Below are positions 27,866 to 36,111 of a stretch of 64,000 nt of DNA, piece by piece. The stretch comes from Pararhodobacter sp. (GTDB lineage: Bacteria > Pseudomonadota > Alphaproteobacteria > Rhodobacterales > Rhodobacteraceae), in NCBI RefSeq assembly GCF_034676545.1, contig NZ_JAUCBZ010000015.1, forward strand, positions 3,379,001-3,443,000. The letters are read 5' to 3'. A program made the position numbers and the translations under genes. Each line of letters begins with the position of its first letter. Within the stretch, counting starts at the first letter, position 1. The notes below the pieces were generated by a model, which worked only from the letters and a program-made list of their open reading frames with translations, searched no databases and was not told the DNA's origin.

Positions 27866-29071
27866 TCAGGCTGTCTGCGGCAGGCGCTCGATGACGCTGG
27901 CCGAGGCAACCCCGGCAGCACCCGCAATGGCAACAACGCCGTAGCGCAAGTCGCGTGCATCCATTTCATCCAGCAGCGTTCCCACCAGCATGGCACCCGT
28001 CGCGCCCAAGGGGTGACCCAATGCAATCGAACTGCCGTTGACGTTGAAGGCGTCGATATTCAGGCCCAGCGTGCGGATATAGTGCAAGGTGACCGCCGCA
28101 AAACTGTCGCGCACCTCCCACAAGTCGATGTCTTTGACCTCCAGCTTTGCCCGTGCCAGCGCCTTGAGGGTCGCATCAACCGCGCCGGTCTGGGTGATCG
28201 CCACATTGGCCTCGGCGGTTGCCAGAATGCGCGCGCGAGGGCGCAGGCCGTGCTTTCGCGCGGTGTCAGGGTTCGCCAGGAGCACCAGCGCCGCACCGTC
28301 CGCCATCGCCGGGGCATTGCCCGCGTGGTGGACATGCCGGATCTGCGCAATATCGGGATAGGCCGCCAGAAGTCGTGCGCTTTCTTCCGGTTTGCCGATG
28401 ATTGGAAAGCTCGCGTCAATCGCGCTCAGTTTTTCGGCGGTCACCCCCGTGCGGATGGTTTCATCCTGCTCGAGAACGACGGTTCCATCCGCAGTGCGCA
28501 CCGGCACGATGGACGCATAGGCACCCCGGCTCCGCGCAGCCTCGGCGCGCTGTTGTGACAAGGCCGCGTAGGCGTCGCAATCTTCGCGGCTGATGTCATG
28601 CAATGTCGCCACCAGATCCGCCGCGAGGATCGGGTGGACCGCGCTGGCCGAGGCCGCGACCTCCGGGTCGACAAAAAGCGCGCCCTTGTCGGCGAACATC
28701 GGGGTTCTGGACATCAATTCGACGCCACCGGCCGCATAGCAGGCATCGTTCACATGGGCTTGCGCCGCGCCGACATTCACCGCCGAGAGGCCCGACGCGC
28801 AAAACCGGTTGACCGAGAGGCCCGAAACCGTTTCGGGCCAATGCGCGCGGATCAACGCCGTCTTGGCGACGTTGCCGCCCTGATCGCCCACCTGCGAGGC
28901 ACAGCCAATGATCGCATCCTCGACTGCGGATTCGACCCCCGGATAGCGGCGCGACATCTCGGCAAACAGCCCTGCCAGCAGATCGGCGGCCCGAATGCCG
29001 GTCAACGATCCGCCCTTGCTGCCACCCCTGCCCCGTGGCGTGCGAATCGCGTCAACTATCAATGCCTGCAT
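27866..29071 (-). CDS. Thiolase-family protein with altered active site
   Basis: 401 residues, thiolase fold throughout. The nucleophile Cys91 is present (NRFCASGLSAVN) as is His353 (LGHPLGATGA). Two other canonical residues are not: the NEAF loop reads VRDSFAAV (Asn replaced by Arg321), and the C-terminal CxG loop reads AIAGAAG, with Ala383 where the acid/base Cys is expected. Normal degradative thiolases need that Cys. The enzyme may therefore catalyse a different acyl transfer or C-C cleavage. First gene of the cluster; 25 bases before the oxygenase. Confidence 0.88.
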   Translation of the reverse strand: MQALIVDAIRTPRGRGGSKGGSLTGIRAADLLAGLFAEMSRRYPGVESAVEDAIIGCASQVGDQGGNVAKTALIRAHWPETVSGLSVNRFCASGLSAVNVGAAQAHVNDACYAAGGVELMSRTPMFADKGALFVDPEVAASASAVHPILAADLVATLHDISREDCDAYAALSQQRAEAARSRGAYASIVPVRTADGTVVLEQDETIRTGVTAEKLSAIDASFPIIGKPEESARLLAAYPDIAQIRHVHHAGNAPAMADGAALVLLANPDTARKHGLRPRARILATAEANVAITQTGAVDATLKALARAKLEVKDIDLWEVRDSFAAVTLHYIRTLGLNIDAFNVNGSSIALGHPLGATGAMLVGTLLDEMDARDLRYGVVAIAGAAGVASASVIERLPQTA

Positions 29072-29108
29072 GTGCCCATCCCAAATGATTCTCGCCGTCC
29101 TAGTACAC

Positions 29109-29120
29109 TTGATGTATCAA
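29109..29120. promoter_or_regulatory. Inverted repeat TTGAT-GT-ATCAA upstream of the thiolase gene
   Basis: Perfect five-base arms about 40 bases before the thiolase start, inside an AT-richer promoter-like stretch (GTACACTTGATGTATCAATG). A candidate operator for the cluster's regulator; assignment is by symmetry only. Confidence 0.4.
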
Positions 29121-29470
29121 TGCACTTTATCCGTCAAGCAATTTTACAACCTCAAATCGCTTGGTTGCTTATAGAAGGGTAGGATGTTTGGCGAAAATCC
29201 TGCGGATTAAAAGGTCTTTTAAGTATAGCGACTTGAAGTCATCGTGCGTGCAACCGCTGCGCAAAACCCATCCGCGACCGGCGTCGCCGCCTGACGGTTT
29301 GGCGGTCCATGCCGCGCAAGTTCGTGGATTTGCAGCGCGTTGAGCGGCCATCGCCCTGCGCGTTGTCACCGATGACAGTCAGGCCAATTCGGCAACCCGA
29401 GGATTCCGCTTGACGCACCTGCGCGACAAGTCACGCGATGCTCTGGGCGCGCGACCCGCGTTCGGCGATC
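29121..29470. other. Intergenic region upstream of the thiolase operon
   Basis: About 350 bases between the thiolase promoter and the end of the cyclodeaminase gene. Short frames on both strands have no known similarity. Nothing else is seen. Confidence 0.45.
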
Positions 29471-30406
29471 CTAACCGTCAAGACGCGTGTTTGCGGCGGT
29501 CGCATCCAGGATCGCTTTGGCAATAAAGAGATCCTGCAAGGAAATACCGGAGCTGTCGAAGATCGTGATATCGTCGTCGCTTTGGCGACCATCATCGGCC
29601 CCCGTCAGTACAGCGCCAATGGCGGTCAAGGTGCGCCCGGGGTCAGCATGTTGGAATTCGCCGATCCGCGCGGATTGCTCCGGCAAATCGCAAAAAAGCC
29701 GCGCGCGGGTGAAAAGTTCTGGCGGCAACTCCTGTTTGCCCAGAGAATCCGACCCCATCGAGGATATATGCGTGCCGGGGCGGACCCAGTCCGCCTTGAA
29801 CAATGGCTCTGTGGCGGTGGTTGCGGTGACGATGACGTCCGCCGCCCGAACTGCGGGTTCGGCGGCGGCCGTTTCGGCGGGGAATCCTTGCGCCTGTAGC
29901 GCTTTGACAAATGCCGCCGCGCGGGAGGGGTCACGACCCACCACCAGCACACGCGACAGAGGACGGATCCGGGCGATCGCCGCGACCTCATACGCCGCTT
30001 GATGACCGGTGCCAAACACCGTCAAAACCGCCGCATTTGTGCGTGCAAGCGCGTCGGTGGCAACGGCGTCGGCGGCGGCGGTCCGAAAGCAATTGAGCGC
30101 CGACCCCTCGACCACGGCGCCGATTTTGCCCGACGCCTGGTCAATCAACAGGATCGTTGACGCATGGCGCGGCAGGCCCCGCGCATCGTTGGTGGGGAAA
30201 TAGGCCCCAACCTTGAGCCCGGCAAGATCCGGCCCCGCCGCGGATTTGATCGTGAAACGGTTCTGCGGGTCGCTGGCGTGACCAAGGACCACGGGAAAGA
30301 TCGCGGCGTCCGGTCCCGTGGCGGCGATGAAGGCGCAGCGCATGGCTTCGAAGGCCAGTTCGGCGGTAACCAATGCAGAGGATTGGGCTTCGGTGACAAA
30401 GATCAT
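29471..30406 (-). CDS. Ornithine cyclodeaminase / mu-crystallin family imine reductase (BhcD-like?)
   Basis: 311 residues from the reverse ATG at 30406. Markers: FTIKSAAGPDLAGLKVGAYFP with the substrate-binding Lys, the TA-rich turn NCFRTAAADAVATDALAR, and the Rossmann motif VFGTGHQAAYEV. The family reduces cyclic or linear imines or deaminates amino acids (alanine dehydrogenase, iminosuccinate reductase, ornithine cyclodeaminase). The upstream DSD1-type gene ends 11 bases before this start. In Paracoccus the beta-hydroxyaspartate cycle has exactly this pair (bhcC then bhcD); bhcA and bhcB are not in this window. Confidence 0.85.
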   Translation of the reverse strand: MIFVTEAQSSALVTAELAFEAMRCAFIAATGPDAAIFPVVLGHASDPQNRFTIKSAAGPDLAGLKVGAYFPTNDARGLPRHASTILLIDQASGKIGAVVEGSALNCFRTAAADAVATDALARTNAAVLTVFGTGHQAAYEVAAIARIRPLSRVLVVGRDPSRAAAFVKALQAQGFPAETAAAEPAVRAADVIVTATTATEPLFKADWVRPGTHISSMGSDSLGKQELPPELFTRARLFCDLPEQSARIGEFQHADPGRTLTAIGAVLTGADDGRQSDDDITIFDSSGISLQDLFIAKAILDATAANTRLDG

Positions 30407-30416
30407 GGAACGCTCC

Positions 30417-31541
30417 TTACCAGCCGCCAAACCGGTGCCAGGTTTTCAGTGGGCCACCCGCCGCCGAAAGCACATGGTATCGGTCATATTGCGCGGCGGT
30501 CGCACAGGCATGGTTGGGCAGAATGCGCAGCTGTGTGCCGACCGGCAGATCGGGCAGCGGCCCCTTTGCCCCGGAACGCAGCGCAATGATCCCGTGCTCC
30601 TGATTTGCGCTGCGCACGATCAGATCACGCAATACGCGCCCTTCGACATCGCAAACCACGCCGTAGCCCTGATCCACATCCATCGTCTGCGTGCCGCGAT
30701 CACGCGACATTGCCATCCACCCGGCGTCGATCATCACCCATCCCTTTGCCGGTTGGTGCCCGATGACGGTGGTCAAGACACTGAGCGCCAAATCGTCGAG
30801 GGTGCAGACCTCAAGCCCCGCCATCACCAGATCAAAGACCATATAGACCCCGGCGCGCAACTCGGTGACACCGGTCAAATCGCGGGCCGCGTGGGCGGTT
30901 GGGGTCGAACCGACGCTGACAATCGGACAGGGCAATCCTGCCGCCCGCAACGCGTCGGCCGCCTTGACCGCAGAGCTGCGTTCCAACTCGGCAAATTCGG
31001 CATGAGCAGCCGCACCCCGCACCGTGTAACTCTCGCCCGCATGAGTCATCACGCCGCGCAACACGCCCTTGGCCCCAAGGATCTTGCCGATTTCGATCAA
31101 CGCAGGATCATCCGCCAGACGCCCGCCGCGATGACCGTCGCTGTCGATCTCGATCAGAGCGGGCACCCCGGCCTTTGCAACCGCGCTGGCTTGCTCCGGG
31201 CTATCCAGAATCACAACCAGATCGCAACCTTTGGCGCGCAACGCCTGCACGCGCGCCAGCTTTTGCGGCGCGATCCCCACGGCATAAAGGATGTCCGTGA
31301 AACCGGCGTCATGGAACACCTCGGCCTCGGCCAGGGTCGAGACCGTGATCGGCGCGCTCACCCCACCACCGAGACGCAGGGCTATCTCGACCGATTTCGC
31401 GGTTTTCAGATGCGGCCGCAGCGCAACCCCCAAGCTGCGCGCATGTGCCTCCAATCGCTCGATGTTGCGCATCATCTTGGCCTCATCCAGCAGTAAGGCG
31501 GGTGTGGTCAGATCCTCGATACCGGGGTTATTGGCGGGCAT
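30417..31541 (-). CDS. DSD1-family PLP enzyme (D-threonine aldolase / beta-hydroxyaspartate aldolase type)
   Basis: 374 residues. Alanine-racemase-type N-terminal barrel with the PLP lysine in LRPHLKTAKSVE (DSD1 signature RPHxKTHK), and a C-terminal domain ending in the metal site LPNHACATAAQYDRYHVL (His and Cys ligand a divalent metal, as in D-serine dehydratase and D-threonine aldolase). It cleaves or deaminates a D- or beta-hydroxy amino acid. The start at 31541 (MPANNPGIED) is preferred to the in-frame ATGs upstream. Co-transcribed with the imine reductase gene. Confidence 0.88.
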   Translation of the reverse strand: MPANNPGIEDLTTPALLLDEAKMMRNIERLEAHARSLGVALRPHLKTAKSVEIALRLGGGVSAPITVSTLAEAEVFHDAGFTDILYAVGIAPQKLARVQALRAKGCDLVVILDSPEQASAVAKAGVPALIEIDSDGHRGGRLADDPALIEIGKILGAKGVLRGVMTHAGESYTVRGAAAHAEFAELERSSAVKAADALRAAGLPCPIVSVGSTPTAHAARDLTGVTELRAGVYMVFDLVMAGLEVCTLDDLALSVLTTVIGHQPAKGWVMIDAGWMAMSRDRGTQTMDVDQGYGVVCDVEGRVLRDLIVRSANQEHGIIALRSGAKGPLPDLPVGTQLRILPNHACATAAQYDRYHVLSAAGGPLKTWHRFGGW

Positions 31542-31708
31542 GCGGCGGTCCTTTTGGTCATATCGCTTGAGCATAACATCTGTCGTCACGTCACAAAACC
31601 AGCTTGCAACAATGACGGTGCCTTGCGGCGCGCGTCAAAGCCACCTGCCGAACGGTCGGGCCTTGGTCCCGTTCTGGTCGCGAGGACGCAGCCACGGCGG
31701 GCCCGCAA

Positions 31709-32872
31709 TCAGCGTAGGCTGCGCAGCAGCTCCAGCGACGGCGTTCCGGTAACAGGCAAGCCCCGGCTGGCCTGATAGGCACTGATCGCGGCTTCGGTGT
31801 TGCTGCCGATCACGCCATCCGCCCCTTGCGTATCAAAGCCGCGTGCCGTGAGACGTTCCTGCAAGGCGATCCGGTCAGCCTTGGTCATGCCGTTGGCATC
31901 GGGCGGAAAACTGGTGCGCAACGGCCCGCCACCACCGATCCGGTCAGCCAGATGCCCGACCCCCAGCGCATAGGCATCCGACGGGTTGTAGCGTTTGATC
32001 ACGCGGAAATTGTCGGTGACGTTAAAGCGCGGCCCGCCCGCTTGTGGCTGGATCACCCGGCCCGCTGGCCCGGCACCACGAGAGCCGACCTCGCCGCCCC
32101 AGGGCAGTCCACGGGTCCAGCCGTGGCGCCTCAGATAATTCGCGGTCGTCGCCAGCGCGTCCGAGGGATCCTCGGACCAGATATCGCGCCGCCCGTCGCC
32201 GGTGAAATCCACGGCGTATTCCTGGAATACCGTCGGCATGCATTGCGTGTGGCCCATCGCCCCCGCCCAACTGCCGGTCATGCGTGATGCGCCGATATCG
32301 CCATTTTGCACGATGCGCAGCGCCGCCATCAACTCGCGCTCGAAATACCGACCGCGACGCCCCTCAAAGGCCAGCGTCGAGGTTGCCGAGATCACCGGGA
32401 TCAGCCCCTGCCGCTCGCCAAAATAGCTTTCCAGCCCCCAGATTGCGGTGAGGATTTTCGCATCAACGCCGGTGTCGGCCTCGATGGCGTCCAGCGTGCG
32501 GCGATGGCGGGCATAGGCTTGGCGGCCCTTCTCGACGCGTTCGTCCGAGGCCGCGATCGAAAGGTAATCCTCGAGCGTGCGGCGAAACTCGGTCTGGTTG
32601 CGGTCACGCGTCACGACGCCGGGCAGGAACCCCGCGCCGCGAAATGCCGTCGAAAGCGTGGATCGCGAAATTCCTTGTGCCTCGGCGCGCGACCGAAAAG
32701 ACTCAACCCAAGCGTCATACGCTGCGTTTGACACCGGATAGAGGTCAGCAGGCAACTCGTCGGGAGTCGTCGAGCGCGCGGTGCCGGAGGCAATCCGCGA
32801 ACAGGCCGAAAGGCCGAGGCTGACAAGCCCCAGCCCAAACACGCGTCGATTGACATTCATTGGTCTGCTCAC
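31709..32872 (-). CDS. Lytic murein transglycosylase (MltB family) with peptidoglycan-binding domain, lipoprotein
   Basis: 387 residues. The N-terminus has a lipoprotein signal with lipobox LSAC (Cys24). The SLT_2/MltB domain spans about 45-310: catalytic Glu in IWGLESYFG, then GSWAGAMGHTQCMPTVF and DIWSEDPSDALATTANYLR. A peptidoglycan-binding domain follows (KADRIALQERLTARGF, GADGVIGSNTEAAI). It cuts the glycan strands from the outer membrane or periplasm, making 1,6-anhydromuropeptides. A single-gene unit. Confidence 0.93.
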   Translation of the reverse strand: MSRPMNVNRRVFGLGLVSLGLSACSRIASGTARSTTPDELPADLYPVSNAAYDAWVESFRSRAEAQGISRSTLSTAFRGAGFLPGVVTRDRNQTEFRRTLEDYLSIAASDERVEKGRQAYARHRRTLDAIEADTGVDAKILTAIWGLESYFGERQGLIPVISATSTLAFEGRRGRYFERELMAALRIVQNGDIGASRMTGSWAGAMGHTQCMPTVFQEYAVDFTGDGRRDIWSEDPSDALATTANYLRRHGWTRGLPWGGEVGSRGAGPAGRVIQPQAGGPRFNVTDNFRVIKRYNPSDAYALGVGHLADRIGGGGPLRTSFPPDANGMTKADRIALQERLTARGFDTQGADGVIGSNTEAAISAYQASRGLPVTGTPSLELLRSLR

Positions 32873-33169
32873 CTCTGCAACTGTTTTTCTTTATGGTGCC
32901 GCCTATTTGCGCTGCGCACAATGGGGCAATTCGGATCTTGCCATCGCGTCGGTGCCTGCCCTGCGCAATATCCATGGCGCGACGGCCACGCCAAGGCGCG
33001 AATCTTCGAGTTTTGTGCGAGCAGTCCCGAAGTATCGGCCAGAGCCCACATTCAATCGCCAAAACACCGTACGACTGACAATCAGGGTTATGGCGCGTGC
33101 CTCATTCGGGTCATGACCCATTGGGTTTCTGTTTGCGGCGTGCTTCAGGCTCGTCATGCAGATTGATCA
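32873..33169. other. Intergenic, no gene seen
   Basis: Overlapping frames of 60-110 codons occur on both strands but none has a recognisable domain or a good ribosome site. Confidence 0.4.
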
Positions 33170-33373
33170 ATGCGACGCCGTTTCCGGCAGGCAGACACTC
33201 AGATGGTCCGCCTGCCGGCCTTCTGTCGCAAGCGCCATGGCTCGCCGCGCGTCGATGATTGGCATGTTCTCTTCTGGGTGATCTTCATCAATCGCAAGGG
33301 CCTGCCGTGGCGTGATGCGCCCGGGGATCATGGCCGATCAAAGACCCGCGGCAATCGTTGCAGGCAATGGAGT
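33170..33373 (+). mobile_element. Remnant of an IS5-type transposase (N-terminal fragment)
   Basis: The forward frame reads DTQMVRLPAFCRKRHGSPRV, then DDWHVLFWVIFINRKGLPW, RDAPGDHG, KT and RQWS. This is the N-terminal domain of IS5-group transposases (typically DAQMxRLxPFFPKSHGxPRVDDRRVLSGIIFxNRxGLxWRDAPxxYGPHKTLYNRWKRWS). Similarity stops at about 33373; no catalytic DDE domain or terminal inverted repeats are visible. An old, inactive scrap. Confidence 0.75.
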
Positions 33374-33594
33374 CTTGACCCGCAGGATGAAGGATTGGCC
33401 TTTGTGGCGAGCGTTCCAAAGACCGGGATGACACCTTCTCCGTGAACTCGACCCATCCGACGGCGCACCGAGCGGCCCGCAGCCCGTCTGTGAAATAAAG
33501 GGGCGACGACCCGCGGAGCGCCCAATGCGACCACATGTTGAAGTCATGCGCTTCTAACGGCACAATGACGCCGGTGATCCAAAGGCGCGAACGC
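33374..33594. other. Short non-coding stretch after the IS scrap
   Basis: No gene seen. It may include former flanking DNA of the insertion element and the promoter of the exonuclease gene. Confidence 0.35.
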
Positions 33595-34518
33595 ATGCCC
33601 AACCCCGACCTCCCGACCCATTCTATCGCGCCGCATTGGCCCGCCGCCTCTGTCGATGCGGTGCTGGACATGGATTTGCGGTTCATTGCGCTGGACGTGG
33701 AAACCGCCAATGGCGAGATGTCCAGCATCTGCCAGATTGGCCTTGCCTGTGTGCGCGCAGATGGGCAGATCGCCACGCTTGGGTTTCTGGTCAATCCGCG
33801 CGGGGTTTTTGAACAGTTCAACACCCGATTGCATGGCATTGACGCGGCCACCGTGACGAATGCGCCCGATTTTGCCGGGGTGTTTGCCCCCTTGCGCCGG
33901 TTGCTGGATGTCACGCCCCTGGTGCAGCACAGTGGGTTCGACAAACGCGCCATGAACGCCGCCTGTCAGCGTTTCGGACTGGAGCCGCTTGGCACGCCTT
34001 GGCATGACAGCGTGACCATCGCGCGCCGCGCCTGGCCGCAATTGACGGGCAATGGAGGGCACGGGTTGGCCAGTCTGAAATCCTTCCTGTCACTGGAGTT
34101 CGAGCACCACGACGCGGTCGAGGATGCGCGCGCAGCGGCGCAGGTTGTCCTGTGCGCCGAGGCCGAGACGGGGCATCGGTTTGATCTGTTGTCCGGCAGG
34201 CCCGCACGGGCCTATGGCAAACAGGTAACACGGGCGGGCAACAAGGACGGGCCGTTTTATGGCCAAGTTGCGTGCATCACCGGCAAGCTCAGCCGCTCTC
34301 GCGATGCGGTCGCGACCCTTGCGGCCACGGCCGGGATTCGGGTGGCGGCCAAGGTCAATGCCGATGTCACCCTGCTGGTGATCGCCGACCGGGATCTGGA
34401 TACACGCGCTGATGAGATCCGCAGCACCAAGCTGCGCGATGCACAGGCCCTGATCGCGCAAGGCCATCGGTTGCGCATCCTGCGCGAGTCCGAGTTTCTG
34501 GACCTGATCGGGATCTAG
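33595..34518 (+). CDS. DnaQ-type 3'-5' exonuclease fused to a C-terminal BRCT domain
   Basis: 307 residues. Exonuclease DEDDh motifs: FIALDVETANGEMSS (Asp, Glu), QHSGFDKRAMNAAC, and HHDAVEDA (His, Asp), within residues 25-190. The last 95 residues (DGPFYGQVACITGKLSRSRD, then DVTLLVIAD) form a BRCT-like domain of the kind found in NAD-dependent ligase and DinG/epsilon homologues. It probably trims DNA 3' ends in repair. ATG at 33595 fits the domain start; the extra upstream codons from 33535 look non-coding. Confidence 0.88.
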   Translation: MPNPDLPTHSIAPHWPAASVDAVLDMDLRFIALDVETANGEMSSICQIGLACVRADGQIATLGFLVNPRGVFEQFNTRLHGIDAATVTNAPDFAGVFAPLRRLLDVTPLVQHSGFDKRAMNAACQRFGLEPLGTPWHDSVTIARRAWPQLTGNGGHGLASLKSFLSLEFEHHDAVEDARAAAQVVLCAEAETGHRFDLLSGRPARAYGKQVTRAGNKDGPFYGQVACITGKLSRSRDAVATLAATAGIRVAAKVNADVTLLVIADRDLDTRADEIRSTKLRDAQALIAQGHRLRILRESEFLDLIGI

Positions 34519-35963
34519 CCGTCGCTGGCCGGTGCCGCGCCGTCGGCGGGGGCTGGCGTGGCATCTGGTTCAACCAAAACGCCATTCTCCCAGCGCCCGG
34601 ACACCACCTGGCCGGCCGCGTAGCGCAGCGTGCCTTGCCCCACGCGCACGCCGTCAACAAATTCGCCCTCGTACACGTCACCATTCGCATAGGTCGCCGT
34701 GCCCGAGCCGTGGATCTGCCCGGCGCGCCATTGCCCGGCATAGGTAAAGCCATCCGCCAGCGTGATCGTGCCCATCCCGTCTCGCTCTCCGGCAACAAAC
34801 TGGCCCTCGTAGCGCGTCGCATTCGGGTAGATCATGGTCCCGTGCCCTTCGCGGATACCATTGTTGAACGTGCCCGAATAAATGCGCCCGTCGGCATATT
34901 CCATCCGGCCTTCGCCATGAGGGCGCCCGGCGCGGAAGCTGCCTTCATAGACCAGATTCTGCGAGATCCGTGCACGCCCCTGACCCTCCATCCGGCCCTC
35001 AACCCAAGTGCCGGTGTATCCGGTGCCGTCGGCATAGGTGATCACCCCTTGTCCATCGGGCACACCATCACGGAACTGGCCGTCATAGCGCGTGCCATCG
35101 GGGGCGGTCATCACGCCGGTGCCGTCGATACGGTCCGCGACCCAGTCGCCCGTGTAGACATGCCCATCCGCCGAAGTCAGTCGCCCGCGCCCTTGGCGCA
35201 AGTCATCGACAAATGCGCCCTCGTAAATGCTGCCATCGGCCAACATCAACCGCCCGACACCCTGCAGCATCCCTTGCTGGAACGTGCCTTCGCGTCGATC
35301 CCCCTCGGCCAGCGTCAGGACACCAGCGCCGTGCAACATGCCTTCGGACCATTCGCCGTCATAAATCGTGCCGTCGGGCCGTGTCAGCCGCCCTTCTCCG
35401 TGGCGCTGGTCGGCCAGCATGCCGCCGGTATAAACCGAGCCGTCCGGGTAGGTGATCGTGCCCTGCCCCTCGCGCATGCCATGCGCCCACTCACCGTCAT
35501 AACGCAGCCCACCGGGACGCTCCATCACGCCGGTACCATGCGGCTGGCTGTCGTCGAACGTGCCGGTATAGACCACGCCCGTCACATAGCGCCGGGTGCC
35601 TTGGCCCATGATGCGGCCCGCGTCCCAGCTGCCCTCGTAAGACGAGCCATCGGCAAAGACCATGCGCCCCTGCCCGTGCGGGCGACCATCCTCGAACTGA
35701 CCCTCGTACGCCGAGCCATTCGGGTAGCGCGCCGTGCCAGTGCCGGTGATCTGCCCTTGCACCCACTCGCCGGTGTATTCAAATCCGTTCGGCAAACGAT
35801 AGGTGCCCTGCCCGTCTTGCAGGCCATCGACAAAAGCGCCCTCGTAGATGCCGCCGTCAGCATATTGCCGCGTGATCACCTCGCCGGTGTCCTGCGCCAA
35901 GGCGGGCATCGCGAGGCAGGCCAGGATACTGGCGACAAACACACGGTTGCGAAAGTTGGTCAT
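34515..35963 (-). CDS. Secreted MORN-repeat protein (about 19 repeats)
   Basis: 482 residues: signal peptide (MTNFRNRVFVASILACLAMP, cleaved near ALA-QD) and then an uninterrupted array of about 19 MORN repeats of 23 residues (pattern YxDGxxYxGxWxxGxxxGxGxx), from residue 33 to about 465, and a short Ala/Pro-rich tail. MORN repeats form long beta-sheet rods that bind lipids or proteins. The periplasmic or surface location is predicted from the signal. It converges on, and overlaps by four bases, the exonuclease gene. Confidence 0.9.
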   Translation of the reverse strand: MTNFRNRVFVASILACLAMPALAQDTGEVITRQYADGGIYEGAFVDGLQDGQGTYRLPNGFEYTGEWVQGQITGTGTARYPNGSAYEGQFEDGRPHGQGRMVFADGSSYEGSWDAGRIMGQGTRRYVTGVVYTGTFDDSQPHGTGVMERPGGLRYDGEWAHGMREGQGTITYPDGSVYTGGMLADQRHGEGRLTRPDGTIYDGEWSEGMLHGAGVLTLAEGDRREGTFQQGMLQGVGRLMLADGSIYEGAFVDDLRQGRGRLTSADGHVYTGDWVADRIDGTGVMTAPDGTRYDGQFRDGVPDGQGVITYADGTGYTGTWVEGRMEGQGRARISQNLVYEGSFRAGRPHGEGRMEYADGRIYSGTFNNGIREGHGTMIYPNATRYEGQFVAGERDGMGTITLADGFTYAGQWRAGQIHGSGTATYANGDVYEGEFVDGVRVGQGTLRYAAGQVVSGRWENGVLVEPDATPAPADGAAPASDG

Positions 35964-36111
35964 GCGGAACGGTCCCTATTCGGCTTTGGTCAGCGCGGCC
36001 TAAACCTAGTGGAGTGCGGTATGGGCTGGCAAGAGCGGAAGGGGGTGGAATGGCTCACGTTTCCCGGCGCTGGACTATGCCGCGGGACGATCGCATGCCC
36101 GAATCCCCCCC

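Noticed and set aside
29161..29343. Small frame upstream of the thiolase operon
   Set aside because: No ribosome site or similarity; probably non-coding.
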